Assembly: GCF_017301335.1 (NCBI RefSeq)
Contig: NZ_CP071247.1
Coordinates: 496,001-560,000 of the forward strand
Direction: 5' to 3'
DNA: 64,000 nt
Origin: Marinobacter salinisoli
Lineage (GTDB): Bacteria > Pseudomonadota > Gammaproteobacteria > Pseudomonadales > Oleiphilaceae
The notes below the pieces were generated by a model. The model made no database searches, was not told where the DNA came from, and worked only from the letters and a program-made list of their open reading frames with translations. Shown here one piece after another: positions 25,486 to 33,690 of the stretch. The translations under genes and the position numbers were made by a program. Within the stretch, counting starts at the first letter, position 1. Every line of letters starts with the position of its first letter.

Positions 25486-28347
25486 TCAGGAGGTGACGAT
25501 AACGCGAATGCCTTCCAGCGCCAGACTGGCATGCCCGATAGCCTCCCGAGCCGCCGCAAGCTGCTTGCGGAAGTAGTCTACTTCTTCATCCCGGATGGCC
25601 GGATTCACCGCTTGCAGCGCTTCCAGTCGCCGAATTTCCGGGGCGAAATGCGATTCGACCTGCTCCAGCGCCTTGTTCTTCATCGGCTCCAGGTGCGGCT
25701 GGGAAAGGGTTTCCGCGTGGCCGACCAGCGTTTCCACCTGACTGCGAATCTTGGGCACAATCGCCTGCGCAGTCCGGCGCCGGATGTTGGAACACAGATC
25801 GTTCAACCGGTCGTGAGGCAATGCCCGGGACAAGTCCTTGCCGGTGACATCCACCAGCAGTCGCAGAGGCGACACCGGCAGGTAACGGGTCAGCTGAAGG
25901 GTTTCCGGTGCCGGGCAATGCACCGAGAACAGGGCTTCGAGCAGCAGCGTTCCGGGCGGCAGGGCCTTGACGCTGAGATTCGCCAGCGCGGCCTTACCCA
26001 GGCCGGTACTGATTACCGAGTCCATAACCCCGGTGACCATGGGGTGTTCCCAGCTCATAAAGGCCAAGTCCTCCCGCTCCAGTGCATCCTGGCGATGCCA
26101 GGTCACCGTCACACCATCCTCCGGCAGCTCCGCCACATGACCGGCCTGATACTGTTCTCCGGGCTTCAGGATATCGGAATGCTCACTGTGGTCTTCAACA
26201 TCCACACCCAGGATATCGAAGGCCTCCATCATGTAATCGCGGACCTGCGCGGATTCCTCCTCGGATTCAATCGCCTCAATCAGAGTCCGCGCCACATCCG
26301 GGCGGCAGGAATTCAGTTCAATCAGCGCGTCACGGCCGTTCTGAAGCATGGTCTTCAACCGCGCCGTTTCATCGGCCGACACCGCCACCAACTCATTGAG
26401 CGCGGAGGTCTGACCGTCGATCGCAGCCTGCCACTGCCCCTGCACCTTTTCCTGCACGCTGACACCGACCGAGCAACTCTCGGCGAAGGCATTCAGACCC
26501 TCCTCAAACCAGCGGTACTGAACCTCCTGCGCGGTGCCCTCAAGGTAGGGAATGTGGATCTTGATGGTTTCGCTCTGGCCGATACGATCAAGCCGTCCGA
26601 TGCGCTGCTCCAGCAGGTCGGGATTGGCCGGCAGATCAAACAGGACCAGATGATGGGCAAACTGAAAGTTGCGGCCTTCACTGCCGATTTCCGAACAGAT
26701 CAGGACTTGCGCGCCCTGCTCGCTGTCGGTGAAATAGGCGGCGGCCCGGTCCCGCTCAATCAGGCTCAAATGTTCATGGAACGCGGCACTGCGAATGCCG
26801 GCCCGCAGCTGCAGGTAATGCTCCAGCGCCATGGCGGTCTCGGCACGGGCACAAATCACCACGACTTTTTCCGGGCGCAGGGACGTCAGGGTTTGCTGCA
26901 GCCAGGGAATACGGGGATCGTCCGCCAGCCACATGTCCTCAGTAACTTCCTGCTCCGGCGCCAGCCCGATTGTCCCCCAGGCATGGGGTTGATACATCTC
27001 GGGGCATGTCAGAGGAGCCGGTTTGGGCACACGCTCGGGGAACCCCTGAATCGCGGCCCGGGTATTGCGGAACAACACACGGCCCGTGCCATGTCGATCC
27101 AGCAGCGCATCAATGATCGCCTGTTCGGGCTCCTCGCCCGCCAGCAGCTGGCCGAGTTCATCGCCGAGCCAGCCTTCCAGCGCCGTGCGATCTTCCGCAG
27201 TCAACTCGGACGAGCCAGATTGCAGGCGGCGCACCACGCGATTGATGGCTTCGTATTGCTGCTCCTGCTCTCGGAAAGCTTCCAGATCGTGGAACCGTGC
27301 CGGATCCAGCAAACGAAGGCGGGCAAAATGGCTCGCCAAGCCGACCTGCTCCGGTGTTGCCGTGAGCAACAGCAAACCACGGCTTTCGGTCGCCAGCTCT
27401 TCAACAACTTGGTACTCGACACTCGGCTCTTCCGGGCTCCAGGCCAGGTGGTGGGCCTCGTCCACCACCATCAGATCCCAACCCGCAGCCTTTGCGTGCT
27501 TCTGGGCCCGGGCACTGTCGGTGAGGAAGTCCAGACTGCACAGCACCAGTTGTTCCGACTCAAAGGGGTTATCCTCATCGTCGTCCCCGAAAATGTGGTT
27601 AACCAAAGCATCGACATCGTCTTTCTGTTCGTCGAGCGCGGCATACCGCTGCTGATCGATGATGGAGAATCGCAGGTTGAAGCGGCGCAGCATCTCCACC
27701 AGCCACTGATGGATCAGCGAGTCCGGCACCACAATCAACGCCCGCTTGGCGCGGCCAGTGTGGATCTGGTAATGCAGAATCAAGCCGGCCTCAATGGTTT
27801 TACCCAAGCCGACTTCATCCGCCAGCAAAACCCTCGGCGCGTGGCGCTTGGCCACCTCGTGGGCGATGTAGATCTGGTGCTGCAGGTGCTGGGTACGGGC
27901 GCCGATCAAGCCCTGGGCAGAGGAAGCGCGGAGCCTCTCCAGATGCTGCATGGTGGCCACCCGCAACCGGAATGCGCCGTTTCGATCGAACTGACCGGCG
28001 AACAAACGCTGCTGAGGCGCGGAAAAATTCACCGACCCGCTCAGTTTGACCTCAGAGACCTGGTGAAGCTGGTCACCATCGTAGGCGTCGTACATCAGCA
28101 CGCCACCCAGATCCTCCACCGCCTGCACCACCAAGCGCGAGCCATCGAAGATTTCGATTTCCTCCCCCACCTGGAAAATAATGCGCGAGAGCGGTGCGTT
28201 ATCGATGGCGTACGTGCGTTCTTCATCCGCCGATGGAAACCCCAGCGTGACACGGCGGCCAGAAATATCCGTCACGATACCAAGCCCTAAACCGGTATCG
28301 CTGTGGCTGACCCAACGCTGACCTATTACAAAATCCAGCTTCTCCAA
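25486..28347 (-). CDS. rapA: RNA polymerase-associated ATPase RapA
   Basis: A 953-residue Swi2/Snf2 ATPase that recycles RNA polymerase. The N-terminal tandem Tudor-like domains begin with VIGQRWVSHSDTGLGLGIV. Walker A is DEVGLGKTIEAG (K183), Walker B is VVDEAHH, and helicase motif VI is the EQRIGRLDRIGQSE segment. The length is close to E. coli RapA (968) and the domains are in the same order. It lies 11 bases upstream of no partner; cysZ precedes it on the same strand. Confidence 0.96.
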   Translation of the reverse strand: MEKLDFVIGQRWVSHSDTGLGLGIVTDISGRRVTLGFPSADEERTYAIDNAPLSRIIFQVGEEIEIFDGSRLVVQAVEDLGGVLMYDAYDGDQLHQVSEVKLSGSVNFSAPQQRLFAGQFDRNGAFRLRVATMQHLERLRASSAQGLIGARTQHLQHQIYIAHEVAKRHAPRVLLADEVGLGKTIEAGLILHYQIHTGRAKRALIVVPDSLIHQWLVEMLRRFNLRFSIIDQQRYAALDEQKDDVDALVNHIFGDDDEDNPFESEQLVLCSLDFLTDSARAQKHAKAAGWDLMVVDEAHHLAWSPEEPSVEYQVVEELATESRGLLLLTATPEQVGLASHFARLRLLDPARFHDLEAFREQEQQYEAINRVVRRLQSGSSELTAEDRTALEGWLGDELGQLLAGEEPEQAIIDALLDRHGTGRVLFRNTRAAIQGFPERVPKPAPLTCPEMYQPHAWGTIGLAPEQEVTEDMWLADDPRIPWLQQTLTSLRPEKVVVICARAETAMALEHYLQLRAGIRSAAFHEHLSLIERDRAAAYFTDSEQGAQVLICSEIGSEGRNFQFAHHLVLFDLPANPDLLEQRIGRLDRIGQSETIKIHIPYLEGTAQEVQYRWFEEGLNAFAESCSVGVSVQEKVQGQWQAAIDGQTSALNELVAVSADETARLKTMLQNGRDALIELNSCRPDVARTLIEAIESEEESAQVRDYMMEAFDILGVDVEDHSEHSDILKPGEQYQAGHVAELPEDGVTVTWHRQDALEREDLAFMSWEHPMVTGVMDSVISTGLGKAALANLSVKALPPGTLLLEALFSVHCPAPETLQLTRYLPVSPLRLLVDVTGKDLSRALPHDRLNDLCSNIRRRTAQAIVPKIRSQVETLVGHAETLSQPHLEPMKNKALEQVESHFAPEIRRLEALQAVNPAIRDEEVDYFRKQLAAAREAIGHASLALEGIRVIVTS

Positions 28348-28358
28348 GAAACCTCCAA

Positions 28359-29114
28359 TCAGGCTGACTTTCGGGTGGCGCCGTTCTCGCGCACCCAGTA
28401 GGCGGTGGCGCCGCAGACTGCGGCGGGCACAACAACAAGGTTCAACACTGGCACCATGGCCGCCAGCGCTACAGGCAACCCGAATCCAAGGGCCGACAAA
28501 CGTGTTTCTCCGAGCAGATCGCGCAGCCCCTTGAAACTGACTTTGTGGTTATCTGCAGGATAGTCCACATACTGCAACGCCATCATCCAGCTGTTGAACA
28601 AAAACCAGAGTAAAGCCGCCACCAGATTCACCACCGGGATAAGACCGATCACAAACAGGCCAATGGCACGGGGCAGGTAATACAAAATCTTTCTAACTTC
28701 CCGACCCAGGGCCCGGGGGATGTCTTTTATGATCGCCTGCCAGCTGTCGTCGGTATCCAGCTCCTGTCCGGTCAGGTGCTTTTCAGTCAACTCCGACAGA
28801 TAGCCATAAAAGGGAGAGCCAATGAGGTTGGCCACGATGACGAACCCATAGGCCAGCATAAGCAGGATGACCAGCCCGTAAAGCAGCCAGAACAGCCAAT
28901 CCAGCGCCTGCAACCACGTCCAGTCGGGGAGCCACGCCATGGCGCCGGCAATCATCACGGTGAACAGTTCTGCCAGGAAATAGAACAGCAAGCCGAAAAG
29001 CAGAACGTTGAGAATCAGAGGAATAATGACGAACAATCGCAAACCGGGCTGCCGAATCAGGCGAAAACCCTCACCCAGGTACCCCAGTCCGCGAAAAAAA
29101 TTACCTTTCAGCAT
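28359..29114 (-). CDS. cysZ: Sulfate transporter CysZ
   Basis: A 251-residue inner-membrane protein for high-affinity sulfate uptake. The family pattern is visible throughout: GFRLIRQPGLRLFVIIPL at the N-terminus, VANLIGSPFYGYLSE in the middle, YLPRAIGLFVIGLIPVVNLVA, and WMMALQYVDYPADNHKVSF. About four long hydrophobic segments are present. No cys biosynthesis genes are adjacent; rapA follows 11 bases after it on the same strand. Confidence 0.93.
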   Translation of the reverse strand: MLKGNFFRGLGYLGEGFRLIRQPGLRLFVIIPLILNVLLFGLLFYFLAELFTVMIAGAMAWLPDWTWLQALDWLFWLLYGLVILLMLAYGFVIVANLIGSPFYGYLSELTEKHLTGQELDTDDSWQAIIKDIPRALGREVRKILYYLPRAIGLFVIGLIPVVNLVAALLWFLFNSWMMALQYVDYPADNHKVSFKGLRDLLGETRLSALGFGLPVALAAMVPVLNLVVVPAAVCGATAYWVRENGATRKSA

Positions 29115-29211
29115 GCTCGGCTTTTGCTCCCTTTCGATGACAGTGGCGGGCGGCAGAGCATATCATGTTGCCAGTATTCACACAGCCTGCGAGCAGTAAC
29201 GGGATTCCCCC

Positions 29212-29592
29212 ATGGTGGCATTGAAAGCGTTTGTTCTTGACCTTCTGAATTGCCGTCCACTGTGGCGTGGTGCGTTACTGATTTCCTTACTTGCCATCGC
29301 GGTGCTGGCCACCACCAGCAAACCCTTTGTCCTGCCACTGCCGGGACACGACAAACTTACGCACTTGCTGGCCTTTCTGGAGCTGACCATTCTTATCCGG
29401 CTGGCCTGGCCTGGCGCCAACCCGCTGGTGTACGCGCCCGTGGTGTTAGCCTTTGGCCTGGCTATCGAGGCGGCCCAGATCGCACTCCCATACCGGGTTT
29501 TTTCTGCCGAGGACCTGCTGGCCGGTGCCGCCGGCGTTGCACTCGGTATGTTGCCCTCACCACTGCGAACCCAGATCAGTAGAACCCCTTAG
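29212..29592 (+). CDS. VanZ-family membrane protein
   Basis: 126 residues with four hydrophobic segments and the VanZ-like pattern GHDKLTHLLAF (residues 45-55), then EAAQIALPYRVFSAEDLLAG, where the conserved Asp-Lys-x-x-H and the E...RxxSxxDLLAN-type motif lie. The single-domain bacterial family has no settled role (teicoplanin resistance in the founding member only). The Csr-type small RNA gene lies immediately downstream on the same strand. Confidence 0.82.
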   Translation: MVALKAFVLDLLNCRPLWRGALLISLLAIAVLATTSKPFVLPLPGHDKLTHLLAFLELTILIRLAWPGANPLVYAPVVLAFGLAIEAAQIALPYRVFSAEDLLAGAAGVALGMLPSPLRTQISRTP

Positions 29593-29632
29593 GATTTTCG
29601 CCCGAGCCGGTGTGAGATATTTCCTACAGGTG

Positions 29633-29650
29633 TGTAAGAAGTTCTTTACT
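29633..29650 (+). promoter_or_regulatory. GacA-type upstream activating site
   Basis: TGTAAG-AAGTTC-TTTACT matches 10 of 12 conserved bases of the TGTAAG-N6-CTTACA element that GacA binds upstream of rsmY, rsmZ and csrB-type genes. It lies about 155 bases before the predicted transcript start, close to its usual distance in Pseudomonas. Confidence 0.7.
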
Positions 29651-29690
29651 CGTGCTGTACGAACTGCGGAAGATATTCTGACACTCGCTT

Positions 29691-29717
29691 TGTAACCCAC
29701 TGTAATAAAAGGTTACA
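29691..29717 (+). repeat. Perfect inverted repeat TGTAACC / GGTTACA
   Basis: TGTAACC (29691-29697) and GGTTACA (29711-29717) are separated by 13 bases, so their centres are 20 bases (two helical turns) apart. The layout suits a dimeric regulator. It lies between the GacA-type site and the Pho box. Confidence 0.6.
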
Positions 29718-29756
29718 CGGCATGTCGGTTTTCTTTACCCGCCGTTACAGATTTTT

Positions 29757-29791
29757 CTGTCACACATCTGCCACAAGTTCCTTGCTATATT
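29757..29791 (+). promoter_or_regulatory. Pho box plus -10 of the Csr-type small RNA
   Basis: CTGTCAC-ACAT-CTGCCAC (29757-29774) matches 15 of 18 bases of the canonical Pho box. A -10 hexamer TATATT (29786-29791) follows after 11 bases, the spacing found at PhoB-activated promoters where the box replaces the -35. Confidence 0.72.
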
Positions 29792-29795
29792 TGAA

Positions 29796-30021
29796 TTGTC
29801 AGGGATGACAGGGAATAAGGAAGACGCTAGGAAGCACCCCGGCACGGATTGCAGGGAGAAGCAGGGATAGAAGGATTGGTTGCTTAGGGATAATTATTTG
29901 GACAGTCGGCTAGGATGCCGGCACCAGGGAAAGGCTCAGGATACCGGCAACACGGTTGTTGCCAAACGCAAGGAAGCGTTGACCCGCTTAAAGAGGGCAA
30001 TCCAGATGGATTGCCCTTTTC
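29796..30021 (+). ncRNA. CsrB/RsmY/RsmZ-type regulatory small RNA
   Basis: A roughly 225-base untranslated RNA predicted to sequester the translational regulator CsrA/RsmA. About 14 GGA motifs are spread along it before the terminator, far above chance. Three sit in hexaloops on perfect stems, the preferred CsrA site: TGTC-AGGGAT-GACA (29797-29810), CGGC-TAGGAT-GCCG (29907-29920) and AACGC-AAGGAA-GCGTT (29965-29980). GCT-AGGA-AGC (29826-29835) is a fourth, weaker example. The 5' end is set by the -10 at 29786-29791, the 3' end by a strong terminator. Short open frames here have no ribosome site. CsrA itself is not in the window. The upstream Pho box is unusual for this RNA class. Confidence 0.88.
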
Positions 30022-30025
30022 TTTT
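29995..30025 (+). terminator. Rho-independent terminator of the small RNA
   Basis: GGGCAATCC (29995-30003) / GGATTGCCC (30008-30016) with an AGAT loop, followed by TTTTCTTTT. It may also stop the convergent methyltransferase transcript. Confidence 0.93.
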
Positions 30026-30030
30026 GCGGC

Positions 30031-30684
30031 TTAGTCTCCGGCGAGGTAAATCCGCACCTGGTTAAATTCCTCAAATTCATTCAGGTCGGGCCAGGTGCGG
30101 GCCTGCACCGTTGTCTGCAGCCGGTAAGCCTGGTCACCCAGGTTCCTGATCCGGGAATCCGCCAGCAACACCCGTGGCGCAGCCGAACGGAATACCTCCA
30201 GCAGCGGCCGGTTATCCGGGTCGTACAGCACATCGGCGGCGGTAATCACATCAATCCCGACAGGCCGGTCGTCCCAGTTCCCACACAAAGCGACGTTCAC
30301 GCCGTTCAGGCGGGCGTTAGCCGCCACGGCGTCTAGCGCAGCTGGGTCGAGATCGCAGGCAATCACCTCGTGCGCCCCGGCCCGCGCTGCGGCCACGGCC
30401 ACCACCCCGGAACCGGAGCCGAAGTCCAGCACCCGCTTGCCGGCAACCCAATGGGGGTGGGCCAAAATCCAGTTCGCCAATACCTGACCGCTGGCCCAGC
30501 AAAACGACCAGTACGCGGGTTCTGCCACCACCGCCTGAGCTTCCTGGTGGCTCAATGGTCCCTCCAGCACTGCTGGATCGAACAGGTATAAAGGTACCAC
30601 CTGACACCCGGCCGGCCGGGATACCGTCACCCGCCCGCGACTCAGGGTTTTCTGTAAATGCTGATCAAGACATTCGGGCGACAT
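30031..30684 (-). CDS. Class I SAM-dependent methyltransferase (protein N-lysine methyltransferase-like)
   Basis: 217 residues. The SAM-binding motif I VLDFGSGSGVVAVAAARAGA (central) is followed by IACDLDPAALDAVAANARLNGV and the DVITAADVLYDP motif. The sequence resembles the METTL20/EtfB-lysine methyltransferase and nicotinamide N-methyltransferase-like group, so a protein lysine target such as electron transfer flavoprotein beta is possible. The first 60 residues, with ALLDQHLQ-type substrate contacts, do not settle it. It is divergent from selU and convergent with the small RNA. Confidence 0.78.
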   Translation of the reverse strand: MSPECLDQHLQKTLSRGRVTVSRPAGCQVVPLYLFDPAVLEGPLSHQEAQAVVAEPAYWSFCWASGQVLANWILAHPHWVAGKRVLDFGSGSGVVAVAAARAGAHEVIACDLDPAALDAVAANARLNGVNVALCGNWDDRPVGIDVITAADVLYDPDNRPLLEVFRSAAPRVLLADSRIRNLGDQAYRLQTTVQARTWPDLNEFEEFNQVRIYLAGD

Positions 30685-30822
30685 CCAACCTCCTCACACG
30701 CCGGTACCGGGCCATGGCGCCATTGTACCGGCCAACGCAGCCAGAATCAGCGCCCGGGGAGCGTTACGCGGGCAGATTCGATATACTTTCGCTCCGTTTT
30801 CGTCAACCGATCCGACATCACC

Positions 30823-31923
30823 ATGGCCACCAGACCCGACACCAACGATTACCTGTCGCTGTTCCTGAACGACGTCCCGCTGATGGACGTCCGGGCGCCC
30901 GTGGAGTTTGCCAAAGGCAGTTTCCCCTGCGCGGAAAACGCGCCGCTCATGAACGATGAGGAGCGCCATCGGGTGGGCATCTGTTACAAAGAAAAAGGCC
31001 AGGATGCGGCGATTGATCTGGGGCACCAACTGGTATCCGGAGACATCAAGGCCCAGCGCATCGAGGCGTGGAAGCGGTTCGTCGCCCAGCATCCGGAAGG
31101 TTATCTGTTCTGTTTCCGCGGCGGGTTGCGCTCGCGGCTGACCCAGCAATGGATCAAGGATGCCGGCATTGACTATCCGCTGGTCAAGGGGGGTTATAAG
31201 GCGCTGCGCCGGTTTCTGATCGACAGCCTTGAAGCCCAGATTGCCGACGGCCAATACCGCATCCTGAGCGGCAAAACCGGCACGGGCAAAACCCGGGTGC
31301 TGCAACAGCTACCCAATCCGGTCGACCTCGAAGGCCTGGCCAATCACCGCGGCTCCAGCTTTGGCCGGCAAGTCACGCCCCAGCCATCGCAGATCGATTT
31401 CGAGAACCGGCTCGCAGTGGCCATGCTCAAGGCCAAGCACCACACCGGTGGCCCGATTTACCTGGAAGACGAGAGCCGCCTGGTCGGGCGTTGCGCCCTG
31501 CCCGAAAACCTCAAGAATCGCATGGGCGAATCGCCGTTATTGATCCTCGAACGCCCGCTGGCTGAAAGGGTCGAGATCATTCGTGAGGATTATGTCGAGG
31601 GTATGCTGGCCGATTACATCCAGCGTGACGGTGAAGAAGCCGGCTGGATCAATTTCCGGGACTACCTGCTCAGCGCCCTGGACCGGATCCGCAAGCGGCT
31701 CGGCGGTGAGCGACACCAGCATCTGCGCAGCTTGATGGGAGACGCACTGCTGCAGCAGGCCAGGGGTGACATCACCCTGCACGACCGGTGGATTCAGGCC
31801 CTGCTGAAGGACTACTACGACCCCATGTACGACTACCAGTTAGGCCAGAAAGAGGGCCGGATTCTGGTGCGCGGCGAGCCCGACGAGTTAGTCGAGTGGG
31901 CCAGACGTAACCACTGTGCGTAA
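30823..31923 (+). CDS. selU: tRNA 2-selenouridine/geranyl-2-thiouridine synthase
   Basis: 366 residues (E. coli SelU/MnmH has 364). It replaces sulfur with selenium at the wobble 2-thiouridine of tRNAs for Lys, Glu and Gln, through a geranylated intermediate. An N-terminal rhodanese domain carries the catalytic Cys at 97 (FCFRGGLRS), and a P-loop domain follows (SGKTGTGKT, near 144-152). The start at 30823 fits the family N-terminus; the open frame extends 55 codons further upstream over the divergent gene. Selenophosphate synthase (selD) is not in the window. Confidence 0.95.
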   Translation: MATRPDTNDYLSLFLNDVPLMDVRAPVEFAKGSFPCAENAPLMNDEERHRVGICYKEKGQDAAIDLGHQLVSGDIKAQRIEAWKRFVAQHPEGYLFCFRGGLRSRLTQQWIKDAGIDYPLVKGGYKALRRFLIDSLEAQIADGQYRILSGKTGTGKTRVLQQLPNPVDLEGLANHRGSSFGRQVTPQPSQIDFENRLAVAMLKAKHHTGGPIYLEDESRLVGRCALPENLKNRMGESPLLILERPLAERVEIIREDYVEGMLADYIQRDGEEAGWINFRDYLLSALDRIRKRLGGERHQHLRSLMGDALLQQARGDITLHDRWIQALLKDYYDPMYDYQLGQKEGRILVRGEPDELVEWARRNHCA

Positions 31924-32056
31924 GCATCCCCTGCAAACATCTTCATCATCCGCGTGATAGCTTTGTCTGCCAACACTCTGTTCGTTACAGTGGACGCGTC
32001 TAGGCCGCCTCATCGGATGACAACTTACCCTCGACAAGAACAAGGAGTTCGCAATA

Positions 32057-32890
32057 ATGGATGATCTCTTTAGCGCCGATGGACGCGCTTCTGAATGGAT
32101 CGATCAGGCCGTGAGCATGGTGATGACTTACGCGCCGAAAGTTCTTCTGGCCATCGTCACGCTGGTGATTGGCCTCTGGATTATCAATCGCTTTGTTACC
32201 GTACTGGATAAGAAGCTCGGTGCCAAAGACCCGACTCTGAACAAGTTCCTGTGCGGGCTGATCAGCGCCATTCTCAAGGTTCTGCTGCTGATTTCGGTGG
32301 CCTCCATGGTGGGCATTGCCACCACCTCATTTATCGCCATCGTCGGTGCCGCCGGCCTGGCGGTTGGTCTGGCGTTGCAGGGTAGCCTGGCAAATTTTGC
32401 CGGTGGTGTACTGATCCTGATCTTCAAGCCGTTCAAGGTCGGCGATGTGATTGATGCCCAGGGTTACCTGGGAACCGTCCGTGAGATCAGCATTCTCTAT
32501 ACCATTCTGGACACCTTCGATAACCGCCGGGTGATCGTGCCGAACGGTCAGTTGGCCAACGCCAGCCTGACCAACAACAGCGCCTACGAAACCCGCCGCT
32601 GCGACCTGACCTTCGGCATCGGCTACGGCGATGACATCGATGCCGCCAAAGCCATCATCAAGCGCCTGATTGAACAGGATGAGCGCGCGCTCGAAGAGCC
32701 AGAGCCGATGATCGTTGTCGGAGGGCTCGGCGACAGCTCGGTCGACCTGACCGTCCGGGTTTGGACCAAGTCGTCCGACCTGTGGCCCTTCTACTGGTGG
32801 ATGCAGGAAAACGTCAAGAAAGCCTTCGACGCCGAGGGCATCAGCATCCCCTTCCCGCAGCGGGATGTGCACCTGTACAAGACGGAATAA
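32057..32890 (+). CDS. mscS: Small-conductance mechanosensitive channel
   Basis: 277 residues, close to E. coli MscS (286). Three N-terminal membrane helices include the pore-lining TM3, rich in Gly and Ala (AAGLAVGLALQGSLANFAGGVLIL). The beta domain with PFKVGDVIDAQGYLGTV and the alpha/beta cage domain follow. It opens on membrane tension to release solutes during hypo-osmotic shock. A single gene with a good AAGGAG-type ribosome site. Confidence 0.95.
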   Translation: MDDLFSADGRASEWIDQAVSMVMTYAPKVLLAIVTLVIGLWIINRFVTVLDKKLGAKDPTLNKFLCGLISAILKVLLLISVASMVGIATTSFIAIVGAAGLAVGLALQGSLANFAGGVLILIFKPFKVGDVIDAQGYLGTVREISILYTILDTFDNRRVIVPNGQLANASLTNNSAYETRRCDLTFGIGYGDDIDAAKAIIKRLIEQDERALEEPEPMIVVGGLGDSSVDLTVRVWTKSSDLWPFYWWMQENVKKAFDAEGISIPFPQRDVHLYKTE

Positions 32891-33060
32891 CGAACGGGAC
32901 TGGGGTCGCAAATTTCCATCCCCTGGTTCGAAAACTGCGTAACCGCGAACTAAGCTGACGGAGAATGGCGGGAGATGAGGCTCCCGCCAGGCCGTCGGGG
33001 CCAGCAGACCAATAATCATCGGCCCCGTGACGCTGTCATTGCTGGTGGGAGGTTGTCACT

Positions 33061-33615
33061 ATGCCGGTACAGCAGTTGAAAACATTCCTTGATAAGGCAG
33101 GTGTCGAGTACGTGTGCCTTTCTCACCCCCCTGCCTTTACCGCTCAGGAACTCGCGCAACACGTCCAGATTGCCGGCGACCGGGTGGTCAAAACCGTGAT
33201 AGTTGAACTGGACGGAAAAATGGCCATGCTAGTCATGCCTGCCACCTGGCGGGTTCGCTGGGACCGGCTGTCCCGGATCCTGGATACCGATTTCGTCGAT
33301 CTGGCGGACGAACAGGAGTTCAAGGACCGCTTTCCGAATTGCGAAGTGGGCGCCATGCCTCCTTTTGGCCATCTCTTTGGCATGTCGGTCTACTGCGCCG
33401 AGGTACTGACCGAACAGCCGGAACTGGCGTTCGCAGCCGGCACGCACACCGAATCGGTGCACATGAAAACTTCGGATTTTCTCCATCTCGTGCAACCCAT
33501 GGTCCTGAACCAGGGCTTTGTGAAACCGGGGGCGAAGAAACCGGCCTGGCTGGCCAAAGGCCGGCGCCGGCCCGATGACCTGGAACCGGGCCTGTCCGGC
33601 ATGGCCGGCTACTGA
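33061..33615 (+). CDS. YbaK/ProX-type aminoacyl-tRNA deacylase
   Basis: 184 residues, one YbaK domain. The family trans-editing enzymes hydrolyse mischarged tRNAs such as Cys- or Ala-tRNA-Pro. Visible features are HPPAFTAQELAQ, the catalytic-region VVKTVIVELDGK with its conserved Lys, the GAMPPFGHLFG loop, and FAAGTHTESVHM. The C-terminal 35 residues are an added basic tail. The exact tRNA target cannot be told. It is preceded by GGGAGG. Confidence 0.85.
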   Translation: MPVQQLKTFLDKAGVEYVCLSHPPAFTAQELAQHVQIAGDRVVKTVIVELDGKMAMLVMPATWRVRWDRLSRILDTDFVDLADEQEFKDRFPNCEVGAMPPFGHLFGMSVYCAEVLTEQPELAFAAGTHTESVHMKTSDFLHLVQPMVLNQGFVKPGAKKPAWLAKGRRRPDDLEPGLSGMAGY

Positions 33616-33690
33616 GCCCGTCTGCCGAGCCGGGTTGCTTGTCTGAGCGCCGCCATCGCGTAAACTGTTGGCATCAGACAGGAACCCGAT

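Larger units (their letters stand above)
29593..29795 (+). promoter_or_regulatory. Complex promoter region of the Csr-type small RNA
   Basis: A non-coding stretch with three kinds of element. A GacA-type upstream element is at 29633-29650, a perfect 7-bp inverted repeat at 29691-29717, and a Pho box with -10 hexamer at 29757-29791. All lie upstream of the small RNA and are listed separately where distinct. Confidence 0.7.

Noticed and set aside
25531..28290. 919-codon open frame opposite rapA
   Set aside because: Same reason: RapA motifs are intact on the minus strand, and the antisense translation is low-information and lacks any known fold.
29880..30065. 61-codon open frame inside the small RNA region
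   Set aside because: No ribosome binding site, it starts at a non-ATG codon, runs through the terminator, and the GGA-hairpin structure explains the sequence better.
33028..33057. CTGTCAT and TTGTCAC upstream of the YbaK-type gene
   Set aside because: The two half sites are 20 bases apart rather than 11, overlap the ribosome site, and do not form a Pho box.
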